A stretch of 8,191 bases of DNA from Nitrospinae bacterium CG22_combo_CG10-13_8_21_14_all_47_10 (lineage in GTDB: Bacteria; Nitrospinota; Nitrospinia; Nitrospinales; VA-1), in contig PCTK01000213.1 in NCBI GenBank assembly GCA_002786505.1, positions 1-8,191 on the forward strand, read 5' to 3'. Position numbers and translations under genes: made by a program. This document shows, one piece after another, positions 7,828-8,191 of the stretch. The notes under the pieces are model-generated. The model had not been told where the DNA came from. It made no database searches and saw only the letters and a program-made list of their open reading frames with translations. The stretch's first letter is position 1; each line of letters begins with the position of its first letter.

Positions 7828-7857
7828 TTGCCAACGTTATCCGGGATATGCTATATT
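7828..7857 (+). promoter_or_regulatory. Sigma-70 promoter of tRNA-Leu with GC-rich discriminator
   Basis: TTGCCA (7828-7833, five of six consensus bases) and TATATT (7852-7857, five of six) are separated by 18 bases. The bases right after the -10 are CCGGGTCC, a GC-rich discriminator of the kind found at stringently controlled stable-RNA promoters. Initiation near 7864 would give a short 5' leader of about two dozen bases before the mature tRNA at 7888. Motif-based prediction. Confidence 0.6.
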
Positions 7858-7861
7858 CCGG
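7841..7861. repeat. Imperfect dyad over the tRNA promoter -10
   Basis: CCGGGATAT (7841-7849) and ATATTCCGG (7853-7861) are reverse complements apart from one position, centred on GCT. The dyad spans the -10 hexamer and discriminator. It could be an operator or, as RNA, a hairpin ending upstream transcripts, but no T-run follows, so a standard intrinsic terminator is unlikely. Coincidence is possible. Confidence 0.25.
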
Positions 7862-7887
7862 GTCCAGCAAGATCATAGACCCAGAGT

Positions 7888-7974
7888 GCCGGAGTGGTGA
7901 AATTGGTAGACGCACAGGATTCAAAATCCTGCGAGGGCAACCTCGTGTCGGTTCGATTCCGACCTCCGGCACCA
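7888..7974 (+). tRNA. tRNA-Leu (anticodon CAA)
   Basis: Cloverleaf of 87 bases including an encoded CCA. The acceptor arms GCCGGAG (7888-7894) and CTCCGGC (7964-7970) pair fully, followed by discriminator A and CCA at 7972-7974. The anticodon stem CAGGA/TCCTG encloses loop TTCAAAA, giving anticodon CAA, which reads the leucine codon TTG. The long variable arm CGAGG-GCAA-CCTCG is the class II feature expected of leucine tRNAs. The T arm is GTCGG-TTCGATT-CCGAC. It serves translation and appears to be transcribed from its own promoter rather than as part of the membrane-protein operon. Confidence 0.98.
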
Positions 7975-8191
7975 CTCCTCCGCAGAGGGCGAATTTGCTC
8001 ACGCCGGGTTGTGTATTTTTATTCGGGTTCGACAGTTTTCTGTTTATGCGCACCAACCTTTAACAAGGGAGGTAGCTGGCAATATTTTCAATCCGCCCGC
8101 AAAGGGTTACCTCGGCCTGGTTGGCAATGAGCAAGAGCTCGTTTGGATGGAAAAATGATTTTTAAGAAACCAGGGCAGGTTGTCCGTTAAA
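7975..8191. other. No supported gene after the tRNA
   Basis: These 217 bases hold no gene with a normal start. A short hairpin (CCTC-CGCA-GAGG) just after the tRNA and a possible GGCG/CGCC stem followed by GTATTTTTATT are too weak to call a terminator. AAGGGAGG at 8065-8072 looks like a Shine-Dalgarno, but no ATG, GTG or TTG follows at the right distance. A frame ending at TGA 8156-8158 (…GYLGLVGNEQELVWMEK) has protein-like character but no credible start. Confidence 0.5.

Noticed and set aside
7975..8025. Possible intrinsic terminator after the tRNA
   Set aside because: Stems are only four base pairs and the T-rich stretch is not directly adjacent, so it falls short of a credible terminator.
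7793..8056. Minus-strand frame reading GIEPTRGCPRRILNPVRLPISPLRH
   Set aside because: This is the antisense translation of the tRNA-Leu, a well-known spurious protein in databases. It is not a gene.
7689..8130. Two plus-strand frames running through the tRNA (GEIGRRTGFKILRG and MVKLVDAQDSKSCEGN)
   Set aside because: Both are translations of the tRNA-Leu sequence itself and overlap it completely; typical false calls.
8009..8158. Frame ending GYLGLVGNEQELVWMEK, and AAGGGAGG at 8065-8072
   Set aside because: Protein-like at its end, but the only conventional start (TTG 8009) has no ribosome site, and the Shine-Dalgarno-like sequence has no ATG, GTG or TTG at working distance.
7940..8191. Integration (att) site at the tRNA 3' end
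   Set aside because: tRNA genes are common integration targets, but no direct repeat of the tRNA 3' end and no integrase gene appear in the window.

Overview
The window reads as chromosomal DNA of a Gram-negative bacterium of moderate GC content. Two features suggest one of the deltaproteobacterial, Nitrospinota or Nitrospirota-like lineages: a sigma-54 activator, and large polytopic membrane proteins with TPR tails. This placement is an inference from gene content; no phylogenetic marker is present.

Layout. Bases 1-1325 (minus strand) hold a GAF-AAA+ sigma-54 activator whose C-terminal DNA-binding end lies beyond the left edge. A 307-base divergent intergenic region follows. It contains a possible sigma-70 promoter, a strong Shine-Dalgarno not placed for the main start, a perfect 22-bp inverted repeat and a possible 28-codon leader that ends at a TGATG junction. 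Bases 1633-7549 (plus strand) hold three tandem paralogous genes joined by ATGA overlaps. A small charged hypothetical ORF (7553-7822) follows directly. A tRNA-Leu(CAA) with its own promoter closes the readable part (7828-7974). The last 217 bases hold no gene I can support.

The centre of interest is the paralogue triad (754, 638 and 580 residues). Each protein has an N-terminal multi-pass membrane region resembling the TMTC/DUF1736 group of GT-C-fold glycosyltransferases: an acidic motif in the first outside loop, an HP..(T/V)(E/D)(S/T)V.YI.SRS block and an EHR.YL block. A periplasmic-type TPR tail follows. The tails carry about eight, six and four TPR units in gene order. The presumed active-site positions differ: DD with SKL, DD with TKE, and DS with AKQ. 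Only the middle protein keeps the full set. A reasonable inference is that the three proteins form a membrane complex or a divided set of glycosyltransferases (protein O-glycosylation, or another polyprenyl-linked sugar transfer), co-translated in fixed order. The substrate cannot be read from the sequence. The divergent activator may control the operon, but I found no convincing -24/-12 promoter between them.
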